Below, piece after piece: positions 33,171-42,200 of a stretch of 58,177 bases of DNA. The DNA is from Lachnospiraceae bacterium. Lineage in GTDB: Bacteria > Bacillota > Clostridia > Lachnospirales > Lachnospiraceae. The position numbers were made by a program, and so were the translations under genes. The notes under the pieces are model-generated. The model had not been told where the DNA came from. It did not search any database and saw only the letters and a list, made by a program, of their open reading frames with translations. Position 1 is the stretch's first letter; each line of letters opens with the position of its first letter. The stretch spans positions 1 through 58,177 of the forward strand of contig BLMD01000346.1 of the NCBI GenBank assembly GCA_011959925.1, in the 5' to 3' direction.

Positions 33171-35120
33171 ATGTCTTATTTTCCGATGTTTATCGAATTA
33201 AACGGCAGGCGCTGCCTGGTTGTGGGCGGCGGCGGGATCGCACTGCATAAAATCCGGGTACTGAAAGAGTTTGGGGCAGACGTCCTTGTCGTATCCCCGA
33301 CCGTTCTTCCGGAGATATTGGAACTAAAAGGAGTGTCTTACCGCAGAAAATCGTTTGATCGATCCGATTTGGCGGGGCAGGAGCTTGTCGTCGCCGCAAC
33401 GGATGATGCAGAGCAAAACCGCCGGATCAGCGAACTGTGCAGAGAGAAACACATACCGGTCAACGCGGTGGATCAGATCAAAGACTGCAGTTTTATTTTT
33501 CCGGCGTATCTCAAAGAAGGCGAAGTGGTCGCGGCCTTTTCCAGCGGCGGGCAAAGCCCGGCGACGGCGCAGTATCTGAAAGAAGCGATGCGGCAGGTGT
33601 TGACGCCGCTGCTTTCCGAAACGGCAGACCGCCTGGGAAAGATCCGTCCGAGAGTACGGGAGGAGATCGGGAGGCAGTCTGACAGAAAAGAGGTATACCG
33701 CAGGATTTTAAGGAGGGCTTTGGAATCGGGCGAACCTCCGTCGGAAGATGAAATGGCACGCATGATCGCGTCGTATCAAAAGCAGGATTCGTCCCGCGTT
33801 TTGTCAGAACAGGGAAACAATCGTATCAAACAGTCAGGAGATCGTATGGATGTAAAATCAAGAGAACTTTTTGAAGCGGCAAAGCGGCATATTCCCGGCG
33901 GCGTCAACAGTCCCGTTCGGGCATTTCAAAATGCCGGCAGAACGCCGCGGTTTATTGTATCCGGAAATGGGAGCAGAATTACAGATGCAGACGGTAATGA
34001 AATGATCGATTATGTCTGTTCCTGGGGAGCCGGCATATTCGGTCATGCGCCGAAGAGAGTGGTGGAAAAAGTACAGGCTGCCTGCGGCAGGGGGCTGACC
34101 TTCGGCGCACCTACGGAACATGAAGTCGTGCTGGCAGAGCTGATTGCGGAATCGGTTCCCTCTATGGAGGTCAGCCGGCTGGTCAGTTCCGGAACGGAAG
34201 CGGTGATGAGCGCGGTGCGAACGGCGCGCGGGTATACCGGACGGGATAAAATCGTTAAGTTTCAGGGATGTTACCACGGTCATTCCGACGGTCTGCTGGT
34301 AAAAGCCGGTTCGGCGGCTTTAACGACTTCGGTTCCCGACAGCGCCGGCGTTCCCTGGGATTACACCAGGCATACCCTGATTGCACAGTATAACGACAAA
34401 GATTCCGTAGAGGAATTGTTTGTCTCATATCCGAATGAGATCGCAGCCGTGATTGTAGAGCCGGTCGCCGCAAATATGGGCGTGGTTTTGCCGGAACCCG
34501 GTTTTTTGGAATTTCTGCGGGAGATTACGAAACGCAGCGGCGCGCTTTTGATTTTCGACGAGGTCATCACGGGATTCCGCCTTGCGAGAGGCGGTGCGCA
34601 GGAATATTACGGCGTGACGCCGGATTTGACGACACTTGGAAAAATTGTGGGCGGCGGAATGCCGATCGGCGCATACGGCGGCAGGCGGGAAATTATGGAG
34701 ATGGTTTCCCCGGTCGGGCCCGTATACCAGGCGGGAACGCTTTCCGGAAATCCCATTGCCGTAACAGCGGGCATCGAGACGCTTACGATGTTAAAAGAAG
34801 ATCCGGGTATCTATCAGAGGCTTTCCGACCAAACGGAAAAAATCAAACATGCAGTGACGGATGCGGCAGGCGGGCAGGTGTGCGTCAATCAGATCGGATC
34901 TCTGCTTTCCGTATTTTTTACTTCCGCACGCGTCACGGATTATAAAAGCGCGGCTGCATCCGATACGGTCCGGTATGCAGATTGTTTTGGATATCTGCTC
35001 GATCACGGGATCTATACGGCTCCGTCACAGTTTGAAGCAATGTTCGTATCGGATGCGCATTCACAAGAAGATATTGCTTGTATTTGCCGGGTGTTTTCAG
35101 AATATTTTTTGGAGAATTAA
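33171..35120 (+). CDS. hemL: Fused precorrin-2 dehydrogenase (SirC) and glutamate-1-semialdehyde aminomutase (HemL)
   Basis: A 649-aa ORF with no stop between two enzymes. Residues 1-~205 are a SirC/CysG-N-type NAD-dependent dehydrogenase/ferrochelatase (LVVGGGGIALHKIRVLKEFG, AATDDAEQNRRISELC, FSSGGQSPATAQYL), which converts precorrin-2 to sirohydrochlorin. Residues ~226-649 are a complete HemL (MDVKSRELFEAAKRHIPGGVNSPVRA, LVSSGTEAVMSAVR, PLP-lysine region TTLGKIVGGGMPIGAYGG), which makes 5-aminolevulinate. An internal ATG (33846) preceded by CAGGAG at 33835-33840 would also allow HemL to be made alone. HemL and SirC are normally separate enzymes at opposite ends of the pathway, so this fusion is odd. 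Confidence 0.9.
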   Translation: MSYFPMFIELNGRRCLVVGGGGIALHKIRVLKEFGADVLVVSPTVLPEILELKGVSYRRKSFDRSDLAGQELVVAATDDAEQNRRISELCREKHIPVNAVDQIKDCSFIFPAYLKEGEVVAAFSSGGQSPATAQYLKEAMRQVLTPLLSETADRLGKIRPRVREEIGRQSDRKEVYRRILRRALESGEPPSEDEMARMIASYQKQDSSRVLSEQGNNRIKQSGDRMDVKSRELFEAAKRHIPGGVNSPVRAFQNAGRTPRFIVSGNGSRITDADGNEMIDYVCSWGAGIFGHAPKRVVEKVQAACGRGLTFGAPTEHEVVLAELIAESVPSMEVSRLVSSGTEAVMSAVRTARGYTGRDKIVKFQGCYHGHSDGLLVKAGSAALTTSVPDSAGVPWDYTRHTLIAQYNDKDSVEELFVSYPNEIAAVIVEPVAANMGVVLPEPGFLEFLREITKRSGALLIFDEVITGFRLARGGAQEYYGVTPDLTTLGKIVGGGMPIGAYGGRREIMEMVSPVGPVYQAGTLSGNPIAVTAGIETLTMLKEDPGIYQRLSDQTEKIKHAVTDAAGGQVCVNQIGSLLSVFFTSARVTDYKSAAASDTVRYADCFGYLLDHGIYTAPSQFEAMFVSDAHSQEDIACICRVFSEYFLEN

Positions 35121-35132
35121 GGAGCGTATCCT

Positions 35133-36359
35133 ATGCAGTTGGGGTTGATTGGGATCCATTATAAAAAGACCCGGTTGGATATTCGGGATAAAGTCTCGTT
35201 TACCGATGCGGGGAAGCTCATATGTTTTCAGAAAGCCGCTTTGGCAGGGATTACACAATGTATGGCGCTTTCCACCTGCAATCGGAGCGAGCTTTATTTT
35301 ATGTATGAAGAAGAAGAACAGAAGATCAAAATGCGGGCGGTCTATACGGAAATGTTTCCGGAGATCGAACTGGAGCGTTATCTGGACGCACGGTTCGGAG
35401 AAGATGCGGTTGCCTATCTGTTTCGGACGGCGGCGGGGCTGGAGTCTCTTGTACTCGGAGAAGACCAGATTCTTGGGCAGGTGCGGGATGCGATCGACTT
35501 TTCCAGAACAATGGGGTATTCCGGCAAGGAATTAAATAAAATTGTCAGGGACGCCGTAACGTGCGCAAAACGAATCAAGACGGAATTAAAAATCAGTGAA
35601 CAGCCGTTATCTATCAGCTCCATCGGCATCCGAACACTGGACGCGGTGTGCTCCATTGCGGGGAAAAAAATACTTGTGATCGGAAGCGGAAAGGCGGCTG
35701 CGCTAGCGCTGCATTATGTTTTTGCATATCCGGATATTTCCGTAACCGCATGCAGCAGAAATCCTTCCCATGCCAGAAAACTCAGGAGAGAATTTCCTGA
35801 AATTTCCGTGATTGAATATGAGATGCGGTATGCGGTGATCGCACGGTTTGATATCGTAATCAGCGCGACGTCTTCGCCACATCTGACTGTAAAACGGGAC
35901 GCTTTTGATATCCTGCATCCCATGTGTTTTCTGGATTTGGCAGCGCCGAGGGATGTGGATCCCGGTTTGGCAGGCCATAAGTTTGTAACGCTCATCGATT
36001 TGGATACGCTGCGTGAGATGGCAGCAGAAAATCAAAAAGAAAGAGAACGTCTGGTCAAAGAGAGCCGCAGAAGGATGATAAAGAGCGTACGTGAAACGTC
36101 GGACTGGCTGGAAAAGAGCCGGATCGATCCGGCTATTGCATCCCTGCAGCAGCGCTGCAGCGAAATTGCGGGAGACAGTTACGAATATCTGAATCGAAAA
36201 ATGCAGTTGAGTGAACGGGAACAAAAACTGGTAAAAAAGGTACTGCAGTCTTCGCTGTACCGCTTGCTGCGGGAACCGATACAGGAATTAAAACGATTGG
36301 ATTCCAGGCAAGAACAGGAAGAATACAAACGATTGTTGGAGCAGCTTTTTCAAATTTAA
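35133..36359 (+). CDS. hemA: Glutamyl-tRNA reductase
   Basis: A 408-aa enzyme for the first committed step of tetrapyrrole synthesis in the C5 pathway. Signature motifs are the catalytic Cys in LSTCNRSELY, HYKKTRLDIRDKVSF near the N-terminus, the GLESLVLGEDQILGQV helix, and the NADP-binding ILVIGSGKAAALALHY. It follows the SirC-HemL fusion by 12 bp, so it supplies the substrate of HemL within one operon. AAGGAGCG precedes the ATG. Confidence 0.95.
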   Translation: MQLGLIGIHYKKTRLDIRDKVSFTDAGKLICFQKAALAGITQCMALSTCNRSELYFMYEEEEQKIKMRAVYTEMFPEIELERYLDARFGEDAVAYLFRTAAGLESLVLGEDQILGQVRDAIDFSRTMGYSGKELNKIVRDAVTCAKRIKTELKISEQPLSISSIGIRTLDAVCSIAGKKILVIGSGKAAALALHYVFAYPDISVTACSRNPSHARKLRREFPEISVIEYEMRYAVIARFDIVISATSSPHLTVKRDAFDILHPMCFLDLAAPRDVDPGLAGHKFVTLIDLDTLREMAAENQKERERLVKESRRRMIKSVRETSDWLEKSRIDPAIASLQQRCSEIAGDSYEYLNRKMQLSEREQKLVKKVLQSSLYRLLREPIQELKRLDSRQEQEEYKRLLEQLFQI

Positions 36360-36375
36360 CAGACAGGGGAACAAT

Positions 36376-38724
36376 ATGCATTATGTGATCGGCACGAGAG
36401 GTTCGAAACTTGCGGTGGCGCAGGCAGAAACGGTACGCACAAAGCTGGCGGAAACGTATCCGAAGGATACGTTTGAACTTCGTATCATTTCGACAAAGGG
36501 AGATCTTATGTCGGACCGTCCGCTGCATGAAATCGGAGGAAGCGGGGTTTTTGTCAGGGAAATCGAGCAGCAGATTCTTTCCGGCGAAATACAACTGGGC
36601 GTACACAGTATGAAAGATATGCCGGCAGATCCGGCAAACGGTCTTACGTTTGCAAAGGCATGGAAACGGGAAGATCCCAGGGACGTGCTGATTTTGCGCG
36701 AAAAGCGGTCGCTTTGGGAACTGCCGCAGGGAGCGGTGATCGGGACGGGGAGTAAGCGAAGGATGCTTCAGTTAAAAAAGCTGCGTCCGGATTTGATCGT
36801 TACAGGCATTCGCGGAAATGTGGAAACCAGGCTTTTGAAAATGGATCAGGAGCGGCTGGACGGCATCGTGCTTGCCGCGGCAGGCATGCACAGGCTTGGC
36901 ATGCAGAACAGGATTACGCAGTACCTGGAGGCGGACGAGATGGTTCCGGCTCCGGCACAGGGAATTTTGGCACTGGAAATTTTGGAGAAAGAAGAGCGTC
37001 TGCTTTCCATGTTAAATGCACTAAGCGATCCGGATACCGTGCTTGCGGCGGAAGCGGAACGATCGTTTTTGAGGGAAATGGGAGCCGGCTGCCATGTTCC
37101 GGTGGGAGCCGTATTCCGGCAAGATACGTCCGGAAACGGTCGTTTGCTGGCGATGTTTGGCGACGGGACAAAGGAACGGCAGGCATATGTAAGCGTATCC
37201 GGCACGGATCCGAAAGAGATGGCAAAACAGGCGGCGGCGGGCATCCGCAAAAAGCTGGCGGGAACGGTTTACCTGATCGGCGCCGGCCCCGGTGATCCCG
37301 GCCTGATTACGGCAGCAGGACTGAAAAGACTGCGGGAAGCCGGCTGCATCGTGTACGACAGGCTGGTACCAAAAGAGCTGCTGGCAGAAGCAAAAAGCGG
37401 CTGCGAACTGATATATGCCGGAAAAGCCAGCCGGAATCATACGATGACGCAGGAGGAAATCCACCGTCTTCTGGTAAAAAAGAGCATGGAATATCCTGTG
37501 GTTGTGCGTTTGAAAGGCGGAGATCCCTTTGTGTTTGGGCGCGGCGGTGAAGAGGGGCTGTATTTGCGGGAATGCGGCGTGCCGTTTACCGTAGTTCCGG
37601 GAATCAGCTCGTGTATCGCGGGATTGGCGTATGCCGGAATACCGGTTACGCACAGGGGAATTTCTCGGGGATTTCATGTGGTAACGGCACAGGATCATAC
37701 GGGAGGACTGGCAGAGATCGATTTTCGGGCGATGGCATCCGGTAAGGAGACCTGTGTCTTTCTGATGGGCTTGGATAAGATCGGAGAAATCGCAGACCGC
37801 CTGATGCAGGCGGGGATGCCCAAAGAGACAAAAGCGGCGGTTATTTCCCGGGCGGCAATGCCCGGACAGAAGACCTGCGTGTCCGATCTTTTGCATATAG
37901 AGGATGCAGCCAGGCAGGCGGGGCTTGTTTCTCCTGCGGTGATCGCGGTGGGGGAAGTCGTTGCGCTTCGGGAGCGTCTGAATGTTTGGGAAGAGCGCCC
38001 GCTGTTTGGAAAGAAATTTCTGATTCCAAAGATCGGGGAAGCACCGACGAGGCTTTCGGAATTGCTACGGGAACGGGGAGCGGCGGTGGATGAAGTTTTA
38101 GTAGGAACGATTGCGGAAAAAAAGCAAACATTTTCGGCGGAAGCGTTTTTTGATGCAGACTGGCTGGTTTTTACAAGCCGGCATGGCGTGGACGCTTTTT
38201 TTCGGAATTTAAAAGAAAACCATTTGGATATCCGCTGCCTGTGCGGCTGCCGGCTTGCCGCTGTCGGAAGTAAAACGGCGGAAGCTTTGCAGGGATACGG
38301 CGTTTATGCAGATCTGGTTCCGGACAGCTTTCATGGATGTGCATTGTCGGATACATTAAAGAAACATATTTCTCCGGGAGAAACCGTCTGTTATTTCAAA
38401 GCCGCAGACGCTGCGGGCGAGCTGCGTTTAAAACTGGCGGGGATCTGCAGGCTGAAAGAAATCGAACTGTATGAAAACTGTCCTGTTTGGCCGGAATTAG
38501 AAGAAGGAAAGGAAGCGGAGGATTATGACGGAATTTTGTTTACCTGTGCGTCTTCAGCGAAACGTCTGCTGGAAGCGGTGGGAACCGAATGGAAAAAGAA
38601 CGTGAAAGCGTACAGTATTGGGCCAAAGACAACGGAATGCTTACAATCGTACGGGGTGGAATTTGTGCTGGAAGCAAAAGTGTGCACATATGAAACACTG
38701 GCGGAATTGTGTGCAGAAGAATAG
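36376..38724 (+). CDS. Triple fusion HemC-CobA-HemD (porphobilinogen deaminase, SUMT, uroporphyrinogen-III synthase)
   Basis: A 782-aa protein. Residues 1-~295 are HemC: GTRGSKLAVAQAETV, STKGDLMSD, GVHSMKDMP, and the dipyrromethane-cofactor Cys in GAGCHVPVG. Residues ~297-540 are CobA/SUMT, starting VYLIGAGPGDPGLITAAG with a DRLVPKELL loop and GDPFVFGRGGEE. Residues ~545-782 are HemD (uroporphyrinogen-III synthase), with VFTSRHGVDAFF, AVGSKTAEAL and FTCASSAKRLLEA. It makes hydroxymethylbilane, closes it to uroporphyrinogen III and methylates it to precorrin-2. CobA-HemD fusions are common in Clostridia; the added HemC makes it a three-domain enzyme. HemB is missing from this locus. It ends just before the leader promoter. 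Confidence 0.93.
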   Translation: MHYVIGTRGSKLAVAQAETVRTKLAETYPKDTFELRIISTKGDLMSDRPLHEIGGSGVFVREIEQQILSGEIQLGVHSMKDMPADPANGLTFAKAWKREDPRDVLILREKRSLWELPQGAVIGTGSKRRMLQLKKLRPDLIVTGIRGNVETRLLKMDQERLDGIVLAAAGMHRLGMQNRITQYLEADEMVPAPAQGILALEILEKEERLLSMLNALSDPDTVLAAEAERSFLREMGAGCHVPVGAVFRQDTSGNGRLLAMFGDGTKERQAYVSVSGTDPKEMAKQAAAGIRKKLAGTVYLIGAGPGDPGLITAAGLKRLREAGCIVYDRLVPKELLAEAKSGCELIYAGKASRNHTMTQEEIHRLLVKKSMEYPVVVRLKGGDPFVFGRGGEEGLYLRECGVPFTVVPGISSCIAGLAYAGIPVTHRGISRGFHVVTAQDHTGGLAEIDFRAMASGKETCVFLMGLDKIGEIADRLMQAGMPKETKAAVISRAAMPGQKTCVSDLLHIEDAARQAGLVSPAVIAVGEVVALRERLNVWEERPLFGKKFLIPKIGEAPTRLSELLRERGAAVDEVLVGTIAEKKQTFSAEAFFDADWLVFTSRHGVDAFFRNLKENHLDIRCLCGCRLAAVGSKTAEALQGYGVYADLVPDSFHGCALSDTLKKHISPGETVCYFKAADAAGELRLKLAGICRLKEIELYENCPVWPELEEGKEAEDYDGILFTCASSAKRLLEAVGTEWKKNVKAYSIGPKTTECLQSYGVEFVLEAKVCTYETLAELCAEE

Positions 38725-38732
38725 TGTTTTTC

Positions 38733-38761
38733 TTGACATAAAAAAGCAGGGGTTGTACACT
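38733..38761 (+). promoter_or_regulatory. Putative promoter of the leader region
   Basis: A perfect TTGACA (38733-38738), 17-bp spacer and TACACT (38756-38761), beginning 9 bp after the hem operon stop. It would give a leader of about 450 nt for the giant gene. Confidence 0.6.
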
Positions 38762-38788
38762 GTATATAGCAGAGATTTTTGGGGGTGA

Positions 38789-38981
38789 AATCTCGAAAGC
38801 TACACTTTTTGGGATGCAAATGATACAAGAAAGCGTGGGATATATTTAGGAATATAAGTATCATATGTCAGAAAATTTTATAAAAATAGCAAAAAAATCA
38901 GACAATTTTATGCGCCTGTCTGAGAAGTAAAGTAATACGGTTTATTTTTCATTTGTCTCAAAAAGTGTACATTATGAGATT
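38789..38981. repeat. Long imperfect inverted repeat (MITE-like or paired operators)
   Basis: The left arm, AATCTC-n6-TACACTTTTTGGGATGCAAATGA (38789-38823), and the right arm, read on the minus strand as AATCTC-n6-TACACTTTTTGAGACAAATGA (38981-38949), share AATCTC, a 6-nt gap of equal length and an 11-nt identical core TACACTTTTTG. They bracket ~125 bp. The arms may be mobile-element ends or two binding sites for one regulator. Confidence 0.55.
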
Positions 38982-39027
38982 GCTCTAAGAGAAAGTGAAA
39001 CCGTGGGATGGTCTGTGGAGATACGAC

Positions 39028-39058
39028 TTGATGCACAGGTTCTGCTTGTTTCTATAAT
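39028..39058 (+). promoter_or_regulatory. Second putative promoter close to the giant gene
   Basis: TTGATG (39028-39033) with a 19-bp spacer to a perfect TATAAT (39053-39058). The long spacer makes it weaker than the one at 38733. Confidence 0.4.
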
Positions 39059-39082
39059 ATGATGAAGACATAAATAAAGATA

Positions 39083-39126
39083 AGATGCTTTATTCTGTTT
39101 AAGAAGAATTCAGCGTCTTTTTTTAT
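39083..39126 (+). terminator. Attenuator-like hairpin in the leader
   Basis: AGATGCT (39083-39089) pairs with AGCGTCT (39112-39118; one G-U), with an inner ATTCT/AGAAT pairing, and a T7 run (39118-39124). It lies upstream of the giant gene ATG with both promoters before it, so transcripts must read through it: an attenuation point or a small RNA end. Confidence 0.55.
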
Positions 39127-39215
39127 TTTGGGAAGGAGTGGTAAGGACAGGGTAAATTAACAGAAAATATCAGCATACAAGAAAAAGAAGAATGTTTAGG
39201 AGGAGGAATCATTTT

Positions 39216-42200
39216 ATGAAACTAAGAATTGGCAGACGCATGCTGGCGCTGTTTCTTACGGTTGTTATGGCAATGTGCGCCGTACCGTTTCCGTCAGCCG
39301 ATGTTTTGGCGGAAGAGACAGTCGTTTCCGGAACGATCACAGAAGCAGATGGTGTAAAGCGTCTCTCTTACGGGTCACCTGCATTGGATACGGCTCTTTT
39401 TGAGCAGGGGGCAGAGCCTATTGTGGTTACAAAGGAAGAGGACATCGCTTATTTTAATGAGATGGAGACGATTACGATGACGATGGTCTTTCGTTATCGG
39501 GAGCCGGTAAGCAAAAATCATGCTTTTTTTGCTTTAGAAGGTAATGATGGAGAGCATATTACATTTTGGCAGAATCCCTTAGTCTCAAATAACACACAGG
39601 GCAGGATTTCATTTGACTGGAAGGGATCTCAAGGAATTTTTGGAAGCAGAGACGGTCATAAAATTTCGGATACGAATTATCATAAACTGACGGTTTCATA
39701 TGTTCCGCCGGATGCAAATACAACTGCAACAAATGTTTATTTTGCAATCGACGGAGTCAACACGAATATGAACCTTACCAATCTGGCTTCTAATTGGTAT
39801 GGAAAAATAAATGAGCTGTTGCAGGGGGAGAGTCCTCTGCATACATTTACGATCGGCGGCAAGGGAAAAAACACAACATATAATGTTACAGCTGCAAACG
39901 GGGGAATGTATGATTTTGACGGAGACATCAAATACATGGAGTTCTCCAGTAAAAAGCTGAATGCGAATGAGGTTGTAGCTGAGAATCAGAAATGTCCGGA
40001 CGGATTGTTTGAAGCGTTATCCTCATACATAACAACATGTGAAAGTACCTATCAAAAAGAGAATGAGGATGGCAACTATCCGTCTGCAACCTGGGAGCCA
40101 TACGAGACAGCGTTGACAGCAGCGAAAACGGTCACTGCATCGACGCCGGAATGGGTCATTTATAATAAATACGACGCGTTAAAGGCGGCAGAGGATGCTC
40201 TGAAAGCAGGCGGAAAGAACATTGCTCCGACAGCTGTTACGGACGGAGCTGCCATTCTGGTGCAGGGTAAGACGCTTACAATGTCAGGAAAAGATCTGGC
40301 AACGGATGCAAACAACGATTTGCTGACGATTACGTCTGCAGAAAGTGCAGAAGCTGCCGCGGAAAATATCGGGTTGAACGTGGAAGACGGCCTGCTGAAG
40401 ATCAGATGTGCCGAGGGATATCAATACGACCCGGCGCACAAAGAGACTCCGTTTACTGTAAACGCTGTGGTCAGTGACGGTGTTGATGAGGTAAACGCTT
40501 CTTTTTCACTTTATATAGAGCAGGCGCCGTTAAAGTTAGAATATAACGATATAGAACTGGATCCCGCTCATGACGAAGAAGTTATGTTTCTGGAAAAGAA
40601 AGAAATCAAAAAACTGACGCAAATCGAGGAGTCCCTGGAAGTGTCCATGACATTTCGGTATGACGCGTCAAAAGCTTTCAATAAAAACGGAGAGAACTAT
40701 TACTATTTGATGGAGATCGGGGACAGTGAGAATAATTATTCCGAGAAGGATAATAACGGGCTGGCAGGAGCCAACCCGCCGGCACGTGCGCATTCGTCTC
40801 TTGCTTTGATTTTAAATGTAAGCAGCGGAACCGTTTATATGAATACAGGCGCATGGGAAGGCAGTACGGACTGGACGTTGACAGGACTTGGCAACCTGAA
40901 TGACGGCAGGTACCATACTTTGACGGTTTCTATTTCTCCGGCGGCGTTTAATGTGTATTGTGATGCGCAGAATTTGAAGACAGCCAGTGGGAATACGGCG
41001 AAGAACACCAAAAATTTTGTTCGTGCGTTTTTTGGCGAAACAATTGCAAATTCCGGAGATTTTTACAGGGATTGGAGAAGATCTATCGATACGGTTACAA
41101 TCGGAAGCTGCAATCCAAACAGCGCAACACGGCATGAAAATTACGGGAAATTCGGCGGCGAAATCAAATCCTTTGTCATATCTGACGGGGCATACAGCCA
41201 GGCGCCTTTATCCGAACACCATAAGTCATACGGGACGGATGAACCGAAAAAACAATTGCGGCAGGTCTTTGAGAGCATATCAGAACGCGATTATGCAGCG
41301 GAGGACTGGGCGGTATTTACAGCGACAGAAACGTATCGGACCGTGAAGGGGGTTCTTGACGATACGGCACCGACTTATGCGGCAAACATATACAACACGC
41401 TGATTTCGCAGATGCAGACAGCCATTTCGGATTTTATCAGTATGGTAAACAACAAGGGGCTGACGGATCTTGGAAGCGGTATTTCGGCAATGTTTAATAT
41501 GGATCCGGACAATACCTGGATATTTGGCGGAGGCGTGGAAGCGCAGGGAAGGTTTTCTGAAATTGCCGGCGTACGGAATTACATCGGACAGTTTGAAGAG
41601 TATATTCGGTGGGTAAATGCGACAGACAGTCCCATCAAACGCCAGAGGTATATGGTCAATGTAGGAAAAGCAGGCGCCAGCGCAAAAACATTTTATGATA
41701 AAATGGATCAATACATTGAAAAGCTGGATCCGAAAGCAATCGCTTATCTGATCGGTCCGGAGGATTATAAAAAGGGACAGGCCGGCATAACAGAGTTTCA
41801 GACGGCGCTGACCGGAATTTTAGATAAGGCGCTGGCGGTAAAAGGGAATACCGGTTTTGCCGTAATTCAGTTTCCGCATGCAGGAAAAGCAGGGGATGCG
41901 GAACAGATCAATCTATATGTAAATGCGGCAAGAGATACGCTGCGCAGTTACGTGAGTGCGCATGCGGCTGTGAAGGATCGGATCGTTCTGGCAGATCATA
42001 CGACTCTTACGGATAACGAGGATTTTAAACAGAATAAACTGACGGCGGAAGGATATTTGAATGCGGAAGGACATCGCGAGATTGCGATGCAGTTGTCTCA
42101 GGCGACATTTAAAAGTACGGCGGGTTTTCCTGTGCTCTCCTATTGGACAAGTGAAGATATGCCGCAGGAGTATAAAAAAGACAGTATGCCGGCAGTTACG

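Larger units (their letters stand above)
38725..39215 (+). other. 490-bp leader/intergenic region of the giant surface protein
   Basis: No sure gene lies here. In order it holds a promoter at 38733-38761, a small stem GAGATTT / AAATCTC, a pair of inverted ~35-nt arms (38789-38824 and 38949-38981), a direct repeat TCAGAAAATTTTAT / TCAGACAATTTTAT 30 bp apart (38868 and 38898), a second promoter-like site at 39028-39058, and a terminator-like hairpin at 39083-39124. The final AGGAGGAGG serves the giant gene. The AT-content is higher than in the flanking genes. Confidence 0.6.

Noticed and set aside
37021-37896. Minus-strand ORF of 291 aa inside the hemC-cobA-hemD gene
   Set aside because: It is fully antisense to conserved enzyme domains, with shadow-type composition and no family match.
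38756-38775. A possible tRNA-like or ncRNA fold after the hem operon
   Set aside because: No T-loop, anticodon arm or CCA could be found; the pairing there is explained by the promoter and the short GAGATTT/AAATCTC stem.
38865-38930. A 21-codon ORF (MSENFIKIAKK...) in the leader of the giant gene
   Set aside because: The ribosome-binding site is weak and distant, it contains the two halves of a short direct repeat, and no related peptide is known to me, so it is more likely chance.
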